Made by a program: the position numbers and the translations under genes | The notes under the pieces: model-generated | The model's database searches: none | What the model was told of the DNA's origin: nothing | What the model saw: the letters and a program-made list of their open reading frames with translations, nothing else | Shown here: positions 35,090-42,015 of the stretch, piece by piece | Numbering within the stretch: position 1 is the stretch's first letter | Layout: every line of letters starts with the position of its first letter | Source of the DNA: Oscillospiraceae bacterium | Lineage (GTDB): Bacteria; Bacillota; Clostridia; Oscillospirales; Oscillospiraceae | NCBI GenBank assembly: GCA_017406005.1 | Contig: JAFQZI010000053.1 | Coordinates: forward strand, 29,877 to 93,876 | DNA length: 64,000 nt | Reading direction: 5' to 3'

Positions 35090-35113
35090 AGACAGGACCC
35101 GAAAATCCTGTCT
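35090..35113 (-). terminator. Terminator of the kinase-LysR transcript
   Basis: AGACAGGA/TCCTGTCT stem; on the minus strand it is followed by TTTTCTTTTT, while the + strand lacks a T-run. Confidence 0.65.
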
Positions 35114-35189
35114 GTATTGAGAGAACTGTTTATATGTTATTAACCGGTATCAGTTGCAGTTTCTTTCATCAATGTCTGAAGCAAAATTA

Positions 35190-36068
35190 TTAAACTGCCA
35201 TTTGAGCAAGCATTTTGGAAAACAGGGAAGCAGCTTCTGTCTGCATGGCTGCGATACCTTCATGGCGGAGAAGATAGATTTTTCTTTTTTCCGGAGGATC
35301 TGAGAGCAGATAGATACGGATGCCGTAAAGCTCAGCCATACGCTCAGCTGAAACAGAGGAGAGGAGTGCCCAGGAACCTTCTTCTTTCAACAGATTTGCC
35401 ATCATGTGAGGAGAGTTGATTTCAATTCTGCAGCTGCTGTGATTAGGAAACCATTTTTCACGCCAGAGGGTGAGGCTGGAAAAATTCCCGCCGGAGAGCT
35501 GCACTTCTTTGCTGGGATCGAGGATCAACGGTGAAATTGTGCTTCCAAGCTCGGCGAAATCAGTGTAACTTACCACGCAAAAAGCCTGATCATAGATATG
35601 ACGATGAATGATGTTCGGCAGGGAAGACTCATATGATGCAAACCCGAAGTCGATCATATTGCTTTCCATCAGGTCATAAATACCGGAAGAGTCGTTTATC
35701 TGGAGTGAAAGCTTCAGAGAAGGAACCTGCTGTATCATGGCAACAATAATTGGTTCCAGAAAGTCATAATAGACGCTCTCCGGAGCGGCTAACCTGAGCA
35801 GATACTGTGAGCGTTCCCGAAGGAGGTCCGCTTCCTCGAAAAGATTTTTCCAGCGGACAGCAATGCTGACGAATTCATGACCTTGTCGGGTCAATTCCAT
35901 CTCTCGCATTCCTTTAGAGCGGGTAAATAGTTCATAACCCAGTTCTTCTTCCAGTTTTTTCAGTCTTGTGCTGATAACGGACTGGGAGAGAAACAGATGT
36001 TCAGCAGCCTTTGTAATATTTCTCGACTGGATGAGTTCGAGGAATATTTCTATATCTTTGTTCTGCAA
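35190..36068 (-). CDS. LysR family transcriptional regulator
   Basis: 292 residues. The N-terminal helix-turn-helix (NITKAAEHLFLSQSVISTRL, then LEEELGYELFTRSKG) is standard LysR, and the rest is the two-lobed effector domain (LRLAAPESVYYDFLEP). GGAGG at 36081-36077 puts the start at TTG 36068, eight bases away; the frame is open further to 36086. It follows the histidine kinase gene by 39 bases and is probably co-transcribed, an uncommon pairing. Its target and ligand are unknown. Confidence 0.9.
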   Translation of the reverse strand: MQNKDIEIFLELIQSRNITKAAEHLFLSQSVISTRLKKLEEELGYELFTRSKGMREMELTRQGHEFVSIAVRWKNLFEEADLLRERSQYLLRLAAPESVYYDFLEPIIVAMIQQVPSLKLSLQINDSSGIYDLMESNMIDFGFASYESSLPNIIHRHIYDQAFCVVSYTDFAELGSTISPLILDPSKEVQLSGGNFSSLTLWREKWFPNHSSCRIEINSPHMMANLLKEEGSWALLSSVSAERMAELYGIRIYLLSDPPEKRKIYLLRHEGIAAMQTEAASLFSKMLAQMAV

Positions 36069-36107
36069 GGGCAATACCTCCGGCAAAATATCTTCTTTTT
36101 TGATATT

Positions 36108-37448
36108 TTATCCGATATTCTGCTTTGTTGCAAGATGCAAAGGCATTTTTACTTTAGCATGGAAAATACCGGATTCTTCTACTGTCTCAAAGCTGCCGTT
36201 ATGCATTTTCAGAATACGTCGGCAGGTATTCAGGCCGATGTTTGTGCTTTCTTTAAGATCTCTTTGCTGAGATATCACATTATCCATTGTCAGGAGGATA
36301 TGTTCTCTCTCTCGGCAGTAAGCAATTTGGATCGGTTGAGAAGGCTCTGCATATTTGATCAGATTTCCATAGAGATTGTCAAAAGCCCGGCGAAGGAGTT
36401 CAAGATTGACTTCAATAGTCCCGCGGAGCTCGTTGTAGTCTGTCCTGACGATAAATCCATGGCTCTCCAGTGCAAAGGCATATTCCTGCCAGAAGTGCTG
36501 GAATACTTCGTCTGCATCCAGCAACTCCATATCCGGCTGTTCCCACTCTGAAGTATAAACCAGAAAATACTCAAACAGTTTATCTGCCATGGATTTAATA
36601 GAGAGTGTTTTTGATAAGCTCTGGCTGATCAGATGACGGCGCTGTTCTTCATCAGATATTTTGTTCCGATCCAGGATTTCCAGATAAGCCAGCAGGGAAG
36701 TGAGAGGGGTGCGTAAGTCGTGAGACATGGCAGTTACGAGTTGTGAATTGGCAGAACGAATATCTGCCTCAGCGCGCTGATGATTTAGGATGGAACGGCG
36801 CATTTCATCTATCCCGGCAGCAAGTTCTCCCAATTCATCCTGCCCCTGTACCGTTACCGGATATTCGAGATTACCTCCTGCCAGAACGTCCAACTCCTTT
36901 TTCAGCTTTTGTATGTAACGGACTTTCAAATGCACCATCGAAACAAAGCAGAAGGAAAAAACTATAAATGCGAGAAGCCCGGAGACGGCAACCATCCAGA
37001 TATAAAAAGCTTCTCCGGCTATATAATACAAAAAAGCCTGTACTACAGTGCCATCACTTAATGTCAGAGGATATTCCCGTTCCTCATTCTCCAGAGAAGG
37101 ATCAAAATTTTCCGGATCAAGTAATTGATCTTTGATAGCAGGAGACTCGTAAAGGATAGTATCATCCAGGTAGATCGTTAGGTAGACTTGAGTTCCCCTG
37201 GTGAACCAAGCGTTGAGAAGATGAATTTTTTCTGCTGTAATCTGTTCCCGTGTGACGAAATTCTGAAGTTGAGAGAATTCCCGATCAGACATCTTTTTGG
37301 AAAAAGGAAGACCATAAACGGTATGATCCAGTAATGCATTTCCGAGAAAGAAGAAGCAGTTGAAAGCAATAACTGCTATAAGCAGAGAAACCAGAACACC
37401 TGCAAGGAGTTGAACACTAAGGCTTCTGGTGAAAAAAGTATCCTTCAT
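36108..37448 (-). CDS. Membrane sensor histidine kinase
   Basis: 446 residues. One helix (about 12-36), an extracellular domain of ~110 residues, a second helix (about 152-174) and a HAMP linker lead to the dimerisation helix with phospho-acceptor His243 in MSHDLRTPLTSLLAYLE. The ATPase has N box RRAFDNLYGNLIKYA and a late glycine box NIGLNTCRRILKMHNG; the middle D-x-G box is weak (TMDNVIS). It is the only kinase in the window and the likely partner of the regulator at 38908-39603, although two other genes separate them. Confidence 0.9.
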   Translation of the reverse strand: MKDTFFTRSLSVQLLAGVLVSLLIAVIAFNCFFFLGNALLDHTVYGLPFSKKMSDREFSQLQNFVTREQITAEKIHLLNAWFTRGTQVYLTIYLDDTILYESPAIKDQLLDPENFDPSLENEEREYPLTLSDGTVVQAFLYYIAGEAFYIWMVAVSGLLAFIVFSFCFVSMVHLKVRYIQKLKKELDVLAGGNLEYPVTVQGQDELGELAAGIDEMRRSILNHQRAEADIRSANSQLVTAMSHDLRTPLTSLLAYLEILDRNKISDEEQRRHLISQSLSKTLSIKSMADKLFEYFLVYTSEWEQPDMELLDADEVFQHFWQEYAFALESHGFIVRTDYNELRGTIEVNLELLRRAFDNLYGNLIKYAEPSQPIQIAYCREREHILLTMDNVISQQRDLKESTNIGLNTCRRILKMHNGSFETVEESGIFHAKVKMPLHLATKQNIG

Positions 37449-37532
37449 AGCAACAGATCTTTCTTGTGTTGATTTGGCAGGCTGTCATATTATATCGATA
37501 TTTCTTCAAAAAGAAAAGATGGGAGAAAAAAC

Positions 37533-37592
37533 TTCAGATTTCTTCAGAAAAAATGTCGTTATTTTTTAAGATTTTCCTGCTAAAATCAAAAA
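37533..37592 (+). promoter_or_regulatory. Island promoter c (small lipoprotein gene)
   Basis: TTCAGATTTC at 37533, TTCAGAAAAA at 37543, TTTTTAAGATTT with TTAAGA at +33 (37566), and -10 TAAAAT at +48 (37581-37586). Confidence 0.72.
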
Positions 37593-37637
37593 CAATGAAA
37601 GCTCGAAGCTTTCAAATATTGTAAAGAAGGGAAACCA

Positions 37638-37781
37638 ATGATGAATAGATCCAAACTGATTGCTTTGTGCCTGACGGCGCTGCTGACCCTCTCGCTGCTT
37701 ACCGGATGCGGTGCAAATAAAACCGAAACACAGGCAGCACAAACCCAGACTGCTTCTGAACAGACAAAAACAAACAACTAA
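37638..37781 (+). CDS. Small lipoprotein (47 residues)
   Basis: A short frame with a clear lipoprotein signal: basic start (MMNRSK), hydrophobic core and lipobox LTGC, then a 25-residue hydrophilic Thr/Gln/Ala tail (NKTETQAAQTQTASEQTKTN). AGAAGGGAAA lies before the double ATG (37638/37641). Island promoter c lies upstream and a good terminator follows, so it is an independent transcript. Membrane-anchored peptides of this kind can act as envelope sensors or spacers; the function is unknown. Confidence 0.75.
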   Translation: MMNRSKLIALCLTALLTLSLLTGCGANKTETQAAQTQTASEQTKTNN

Positions 37782-37848
37782 AAGACCAGGAAAAACCGTT
37801 ACCTGGCGTATAACCGGAAGCGGTAATTTCTTCTTTCTCCCCTTTTTT

Positions 37849-37887
37849 GAACGCCCCCTGTACTGCAATACAGGAGGCGTTCTTTTT
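37849..37887 (+). terminator. Terminator after the small lipoprotein
   Basis: GAACGCCCCCTGTA pairs with TACAGGAGGCGTTC (one mismatch), followed by TTTTT. Confidence 0.85.
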
Positions 37888-37904
37888 AAACAGTATTTCT
37901 TTTC

Positions 37905-38759
37905 TTACTTTCTGCAATTTCCACAACAGCAGCCGTCGTTTGAAGATATATCCGGGTATTCATCCCAGTCATCGAAAGAATTATTAAAGTGCCAGTTGCC
38001 ACTCCATTCGTCATCCTCCGGATAACCGTCTTCTTCCATTCGGTCATAGCCGGGCCGGTCGTCTGTTTCCCGATTCCAGAATGAATCCTTCAAATCGGGA
38101 AACTCTTCTTGACACCCATGGAAACTGTGGTGATTATGGTTCCGTCTGTGTTGTTTTTCAACAGACTGCTCATGGCTGGAATCGAGGTCAGGAGTACTAT
38201 CTGTCACAGACTCGTCACTGCTTTCTGTCTCGTCAGATGATTGAGACATAACTGTAAAGAAATAGGTCTCTAAATCGTTATGAAACGATTCCCCCTCGTT
38301 ATTTTGAAGCTGGTAGATCACATCCTCCTTTTTTTCAGGAGCCCTTACACCAGCTTTGATTTCAAGCTCTACCATTCGCTCTTCCATAGCGTCAAGCTGA
38401 GGTTCATAAGGGGCGACTCGCTTCTTGTATTCCTTATTTGTCAGATTGTCATTATCGGGAAAAATCTTCTGATAAATCTCATCTATTGATTTATACAGGG
38501 CGTCAAGCTCTGCTTTATCCTCATCCGTGAGAGCATTGTCGGACGGATTGTTATCTTTGTCCTCAGGTTGAGATTCAGGGATCTGTTCCTCCGTCATGAA
38601 AACCTCGATAGTATCTTCTGCTTTTTGGCCGTTTTCTGAGCGTTGAATCTCCTCCGGATCTGCATATTCTGCCATTGCACTGATTCCCATGATAAGAATC
38701 AGAGTCAAGAGGATGGTGAATGAGAGTGCTCGCTTTGCTTTCAGGGGTATGTTTTTCAT
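37905..38759 (-). CDS. Secreted acidic protein with His- and Cys-rich end
   Basis: 284 residues. A signal peptide (about 1-30, ending SAMA) is followed by a strongly acidic region, a helical middle (about 75-145) and a low-complexity Asp/Ser/Glu stretch. It then has HRRNHNHHSFHGC, a Trp/Asp-rich segment and a terminal CCCGNCRK. The His and Cys clusters suggest metal binding or disulfide linkage at the surface, but no family is recognised. The promoter is island promoter e; the leader holds two stems (CCGGGA/TCCCGG at 38816-38837 and CCTGG/CCAGG at 38782-38797). Confidence 0.8.
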   Translation of the reverse strand: MKNIPLKAKRALSFTILLTLILIMGISAMAEYADPEEIQRSENGQKAEDTIEVFMTEEQIPESQPEDKDNNPSDNALTDEDKAELDALYKSIDEIYQKIFPDNDNLTNKEYKKRVAPYEPQLDAMEERMVELEIKAGVRAPEKKEDVIYQLQNNEGESFHNDLETYFFTVMSQSSDETESSDESVTDSTPDLDSSHEQSVEKQHRRNHNHHSFHGCQEEFPDLKDSFWNRETDDRPGYDRMEEDGYPEDDEWSGNWHFNNSFDDWDEYPDISSNDGCCCGNCRK

Positions 38760-38845
38760 AATCAGTACATTTCCTTTCTTTCCTGGGATAAGCCAGGTTG
38801 TTTTGTCGTGTTATGCCGGGATAGCTTACGATCCCGGTAAACAAC

Positions 38846-38905
38846 AGGGCCAGTTTATCAGGAAAACATTAAAATGTACTGGTATGATTTATGAAGAAAT
38901 CTGAA
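38846..38905 (-). promoter_or_regulatory. Island promoter e (secreted acidic protein gene)
   Basis: On the minus strand TTCAGATTTC at 38905, TTCATAAATC at 38895, ATTTTAATGTTT with TTAATG at +33 (38872), and -10 TAAACT at +48 (38857-38852). It overlaps the end of the response regulator gene. Confidence 0.68.
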
Positions 38906-38907
38906 AC

Positions 38908-39603
38908 CTATTCGATTCGATAACCTTTTCCCCACACTGTCCGAATTGTACGGCTGTTCTGCGGGTCATCTCCCAGTTTCCTGCGGATATTTCGGATGTG
39001 CACCATGATGAGATTATTTGAGGAATAAAAATACGGTTCATTCCAGATGCTTTCATAGATGTTTTGTGCGGAGAAGATTTTTTTAGGGTGGGATGCCAAA
39101 AGTAAAAGAATACGGTATTCAATGTCTGTAAGAGGGATTTCCTTTCCGTCCTGCAGCACCAGACATTGGCTGGGATCAATCTCGATATTGCCGCAACAGT
39201 GAATCAGGTTATTCTGTTCATCTGCTTTTGCACCGTAAACGTAGTAACGCCGCAGCATTGCTTTCACGCGGTTGATCAGCTCGTTGTAGGAAAAAGGTTT
39301 GACCAGATAATCGTCCCCTCCGGCGGAGAAGCCAAGCGTCATATCGGATTCCTGTGATTTTGCAGTCAAAAAAAGGATAGGGACTGCAGAGCGCTTTCGT
39401 ATTTCCGCGCACGTTGTAAAACCATTCATGACCGGCATCATTACATCAAGAATAACAAGATCAATAGAATCATCAAGAAGCTGCAATACTTCTTCGCCGT
39501 TTGTGGCAGCGATTGTTTCATATCCTTCACAGCTAAGTAATAGCTGGAGTGCCTCACGGATTTCCGGGTCATCATCTGCGTAGAGAATCTTTTTTTGTTC
39601 CAT
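38908..39603 (-). CDS. OmpR/PhoB-family response regulator
   Basis: 231 residues. The receiver domain shows acidic pocket ADDDP (10-12), phospho-acceptor Asp53 in LVILDVMMP, the LTAKS threonine and the KPFS lysine at about 102. The C-terminal winged helix (about 135-231) ends VHIRNIRRKLGDD to GKGYRIE as in PhoB/VanR relatives. OmpR-type regulators bind direct repeats about 10-11 bases apart, which is what the six island promoters display. Its own upstream region has a good TATAAT but not that element. Confidence 0.93.
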   Translation of the reverse strand: MEQKKILYADDDPEIREALQLLLSCEGYETIAATNGEEVLQLLDDSIDLVILDVMMPVMNGFTTCAEIRKRSAVPILFLTAKSQESDMTLGFSAGGDDYLVKPFSYNELINRVKAMLRRYYVYGAKADEQNNLIHCCGNIEIDPSQCLVLQDGKEIPLTDIEYRILLLLASHPKKIFSAQNIYESIWNEPYFYSSNNLIMVHIRNIRRKLGDDPQNSRTIRTVWGKGYRIE

Positions 39604-39688
39604 GAGAGAGTATCTCCCTTAGTCCTATTAATATACAGATATAAATTATACCGATTTTTGACGCAAGAGAAAGTCATATTTGTAAAAT

Positions 39689-39748
39689 TTCAGATTTCTT
39701 CAGGAATAGTATGGAATGAACTTCAGATTCCTCCTGTACAATATCGAA
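39689..39748 (+). promoter_or_regulatory. Island promoter d (half glycosyltransferase gene)
   Basis: TTCAGATTTC at 39689, TTCAGGAATA at 39699, CTTCAGATTC with TTCAGA at +33 (39722), and -10 TACAAT at +48 (39737-39742). Confidence 0.72.
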
Positions 39749-39769
39749 AAATCAAAGGAGTGTTGTGAG

Positions 39770-40279
39770 TTGAGTATCGATACAAATCTGCGGAGAGAAG
39801 CAAAAAAGGCGTTAGGAATCAATCCCAAACATCGGCATATACTTGTTATGGATAACAGCCTGCCGCTGTCGGAATTGAAAGATCTGCTTGATTTATTGTA
39901 TATTTGCGCTGATGAAACAATAGAAATCAGTGTTTTCTGTAAGGGCGATGAAGAATATGAAAGGGTTATCAGGAAAGACTTTGCAAATCTGTCACACTTC
40001 CATATTTGGGGAGCAGAGAAAAAAGCAGCCGAGCTGATAGCAGGAGCAGATCTTCTGGTGACCAGGCCTGAAAGCAGTGTCCTCTGCAGAGCCAGAGAAA
40101 GTCAGACACCATTGGTGCTTACCTCTGCCAGGACCATAACGGAAAAAATCTTTCGCTATTTTTATACAGACAGCGGAAGTGCTGTCTATGCGGAAACAGA
40201 TAAAGGCATCAGTGAGGTATGCATGGAACTGCTGAATAATCCGAAAAAACTGCAGAGAATGTCATTTCTTCTGTCATAA
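39770..40279 (+). CDS. Stand-alone C-terminal half of an MGDG synthase-like (GT28) glycosyltransferase
   Basis: 169 residues. The start region (LRREAKKALGI, then HILVMDNSLP) corresponds to the linker and first strand of the C-terminal Rossmann lobe of MurG/MGDG-synthase-type GT-B enzymes, and IAGADLLVTRPESSVLCRA occupies the place of the usual ADLLVTKPGG nucleotide-binding loop. The acceptor-binding N-terminal lobe is absent, and the Gly-Gly of the loop is replaced, so independent catalysis is doubtful. AGGAG lies nine bases before TTG 39770, and a dedicated promoter and terminator show it is a complete unit. It may be a regulatory or vestigial protein. Confidence 0.7.
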   Translation: MSIDTNLRREAKKALGINPKHRHILVMDNSLPLSELKDLLDLLYICADETIEISVFCKGDEEYERVIRKDFANLSHFHIWGAEKKAAELIAGADLLVTRPESSVLCRARESQTPLVLTSARTITEKIFRYFYTDSGSAVYAETDKGISEVCMELLNNPKKLQRMSFLLS

Positions 40280-40302
40280 CAGGAGGATGATAAAAACCAA
40301 AA

Positions 40303-40343
40303 AAAGGAGACGGAGTGTACGTAAATACATCCGTCTCCCTTTT
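40303..40343. terminator. Bidirectional terminator
   Basis: GGAGACGGA (40306-40314) pairs with TCCGTCTCC (40330-40338), flanked by A- and T-runs, between convergent genes. Confidence 0.85.
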
Positions 40344-40356
40344 TATTGGAAAAAGT

Positions 40357-41841
40357 TCATGAATGGAAAAGCTTTTCCGTCTGGTAACGAGGCTCAAATG
40401 TTATATTGACGCCCAGACGCTTGAAGAGGTCCTGATCCTGATGCGACAGGATAACGGAGGAGTGCGCTTCACAGCCGCGGAGTTCTCCCAGGGCATCAAT
40501 CGCTTCACTGACGAGCGGGTTCGTCACCGCACAGACAGACAGGGCTATCAGGATCTCATCAGTATGCAGAAGAGGATTACGGTTTCCGAGATGCTCCACT
40601 TTCAGATGCTGGATCGGTTCAATAATGTTTTTGGGGATCAGCTTGGTCTTCTTCCGGATGCCGGAAATGGCTTTCATGGCGTTGATCAGACAGGCAGAGG
40701 CGGCACCGAGAAGGTCCGTAGTTTTTCCTGTGATGACACGGCCGTCGTTGAGCTCAATCGCAACGGCGGGGCCGCCCGTTTCCTCTGCACGGGAAAGTGC
40801 AGCGTCAACGACCTTCCTTTCGGAAACGGAGATTCCTGCGGAATTCATAATCAGGTCTATTTTCCGAAGCTCTGCCGGATCCGAAAGCCCCTGGAGCACG
40901 CTGCAGGCGGAGGCATAGTAACGGCGGATAATCTCCTGGCGGGAGGCCTTGCAGCACACATCTTCATCCAGGATGCAGAAGCCGATCTGGTTGACACCCA
41001 TATCGGTCGGGCTTTTATACGGGCTTTCTCCGTAGATTTCCCGGAACATGGCTTCCAGGACGGGGAAAATCTCCACGTCACGGTTGTAGTTGACGGTGGT
41101 TTTCCCATAGGCCTCCAGATGGAAGGGGTCGATCATGTTCACATCGTTGAGATCGGCGGTAGCCGCTTCGTAAGCGAGGTTGACGGGATGCTTGAGAGGC
41201 AGATTCCAAACAGGGAAAGTCTCAAATTTGGCATATCCTGCATTGACACCGCGCCTGTGCTCATGATAAAGCTGGGAAAGACAGGTTGCCATTTTTCCGC
41301 TGCCCGGGCCAGGAGCAGTCACCACGACCAGCGGGCGTGTGGTTTCGATATAATCATTGCGGCCGAATCCGTCTTCGGAAATAATCAGAGGTACATTGGA
41401 AGGATACTCAGGAATAATGTAATGCGTGTAGGCTTTGATCCCCAGCGCGTTGAGACGGGAGCGGAACTTGTCAGCAGCCTTCTGCCCGCGATAATGCGTA
41501 ATGACAACGCTGCCCACATAAAGGCCGATTCCCCGGAAAGAGTCGATCAGGCGAAGGGTGTCTTCATCATAGGTAATGCCTAGATCGCCGCGGCGTTTGG
41601 AGCGTTCGATGTCATCCGCGGAAATGGCGAGAACGATTTCCAGATCATCCTTCATCTCCAGAAGCATTTTTACCTTGCTGTCCGGCTGAAATCCCGGGAA
41701 TACACGGGAGGCATGATAGTCGTCAAAGAGCTTGCCGCCAAACTCCAGGTACAGCTTTCCGCCAAACCGGGAAATCCTGTCCTTGATGCTCTGCGACTGC
41801 AGGGTGTTGTATTTTTCGCTGTCAAATCCAAGCTTCTGCAT
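40357..41841 (-). CDS. DUF1846 (UPF0371) family protein
   Basis: 494 residues, the usual family length. Recognisable blocks are MQKLGFDSEKYNTLQSQSI at the start, YLEFGGKLFDDYHASRVFPG, VVVTAPGPGSGKMATCLSQL (a P-loop-like segment) and ATADLNDVNMIDPFHLEAYG. The family is widespread in Firmicutes, cytosolic, and structurally related to nucleotide-using enzymes, but its reaction has not been established as far as I know. GGAGGT precedes the ATG. It is transcribed alone. Confidence 0.92.
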   Translation of the reverse strand: MQKLGFDSEKYNTLQSQSIKDRISRFGGKLYLEFGGKLFDDYHASRVFPGFQPDSKVKMLLEMKDDLEIVLAISADDIERSKRRGDLGITYDEDTLRLIDSFRGIGLYVGSVVITHYRGQKAADKFRSRLNALGIKAYTHYIIPEYPSNVPLIISEDGFGRNDYIETTRPLVVVTAPGPGSGKMATCLSQLYHEHRRGVNAGYAKFETFPVWNLPLKHPVNLAYEAATADLNDVNMIDPFHLEAYGKTTVNYNRDVEIFPVLEAMFREIYGESPYKSPTDMGVNQIGFCILDEDVCCKASRQEIIRRYYASACSVLQGLSDPAELRKIDLIMNSAGISVSERKVVDAALSRAEETGGPAVAIELNDGRVITGKTTDLLGAASACLINAMKAISGIRKKTKLIPKNIIEPIQHLKVEHLGNRNPLLHTDEILIALSVCAVTNPLVSEAIDALGELRGCEAHSSVILSHQDQDLFKRLGVNITFEPRYQTEKLFHS

Positions 41842-41967
41842 AACCGAAGACCTCCGTGCAGAAATTTCAAATTTCTTAACAGTTTATCATAGGTCGCCTC
41901 AAACCTCAAGCGGGGAATTATCAATAAAGTTTACAAAGTGGACGTTTTCTTGATTTGACTATTGTGC

Positions 41968-41973
41968 TATAAT
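41968..41973 (+). promoter_or_regulatory. Extended -10 promoter of secA
   Basis: TGCTATAAT with a poor -35; AAGGAAG and ATG 42016 follow. Confidence 0.55.
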
Positions 41974-42015
41974 ATAAAATGTATATTTATCTCTGCAAAA
42001 AAGGAAGAAAATAGA

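Noticed and set aside
40363-41583. 406-codon + strand frame opposite the DUF1846 gene
   Set aside because: Antisense shadow of a conserved gene, with no ribosome site or recognisable domain.
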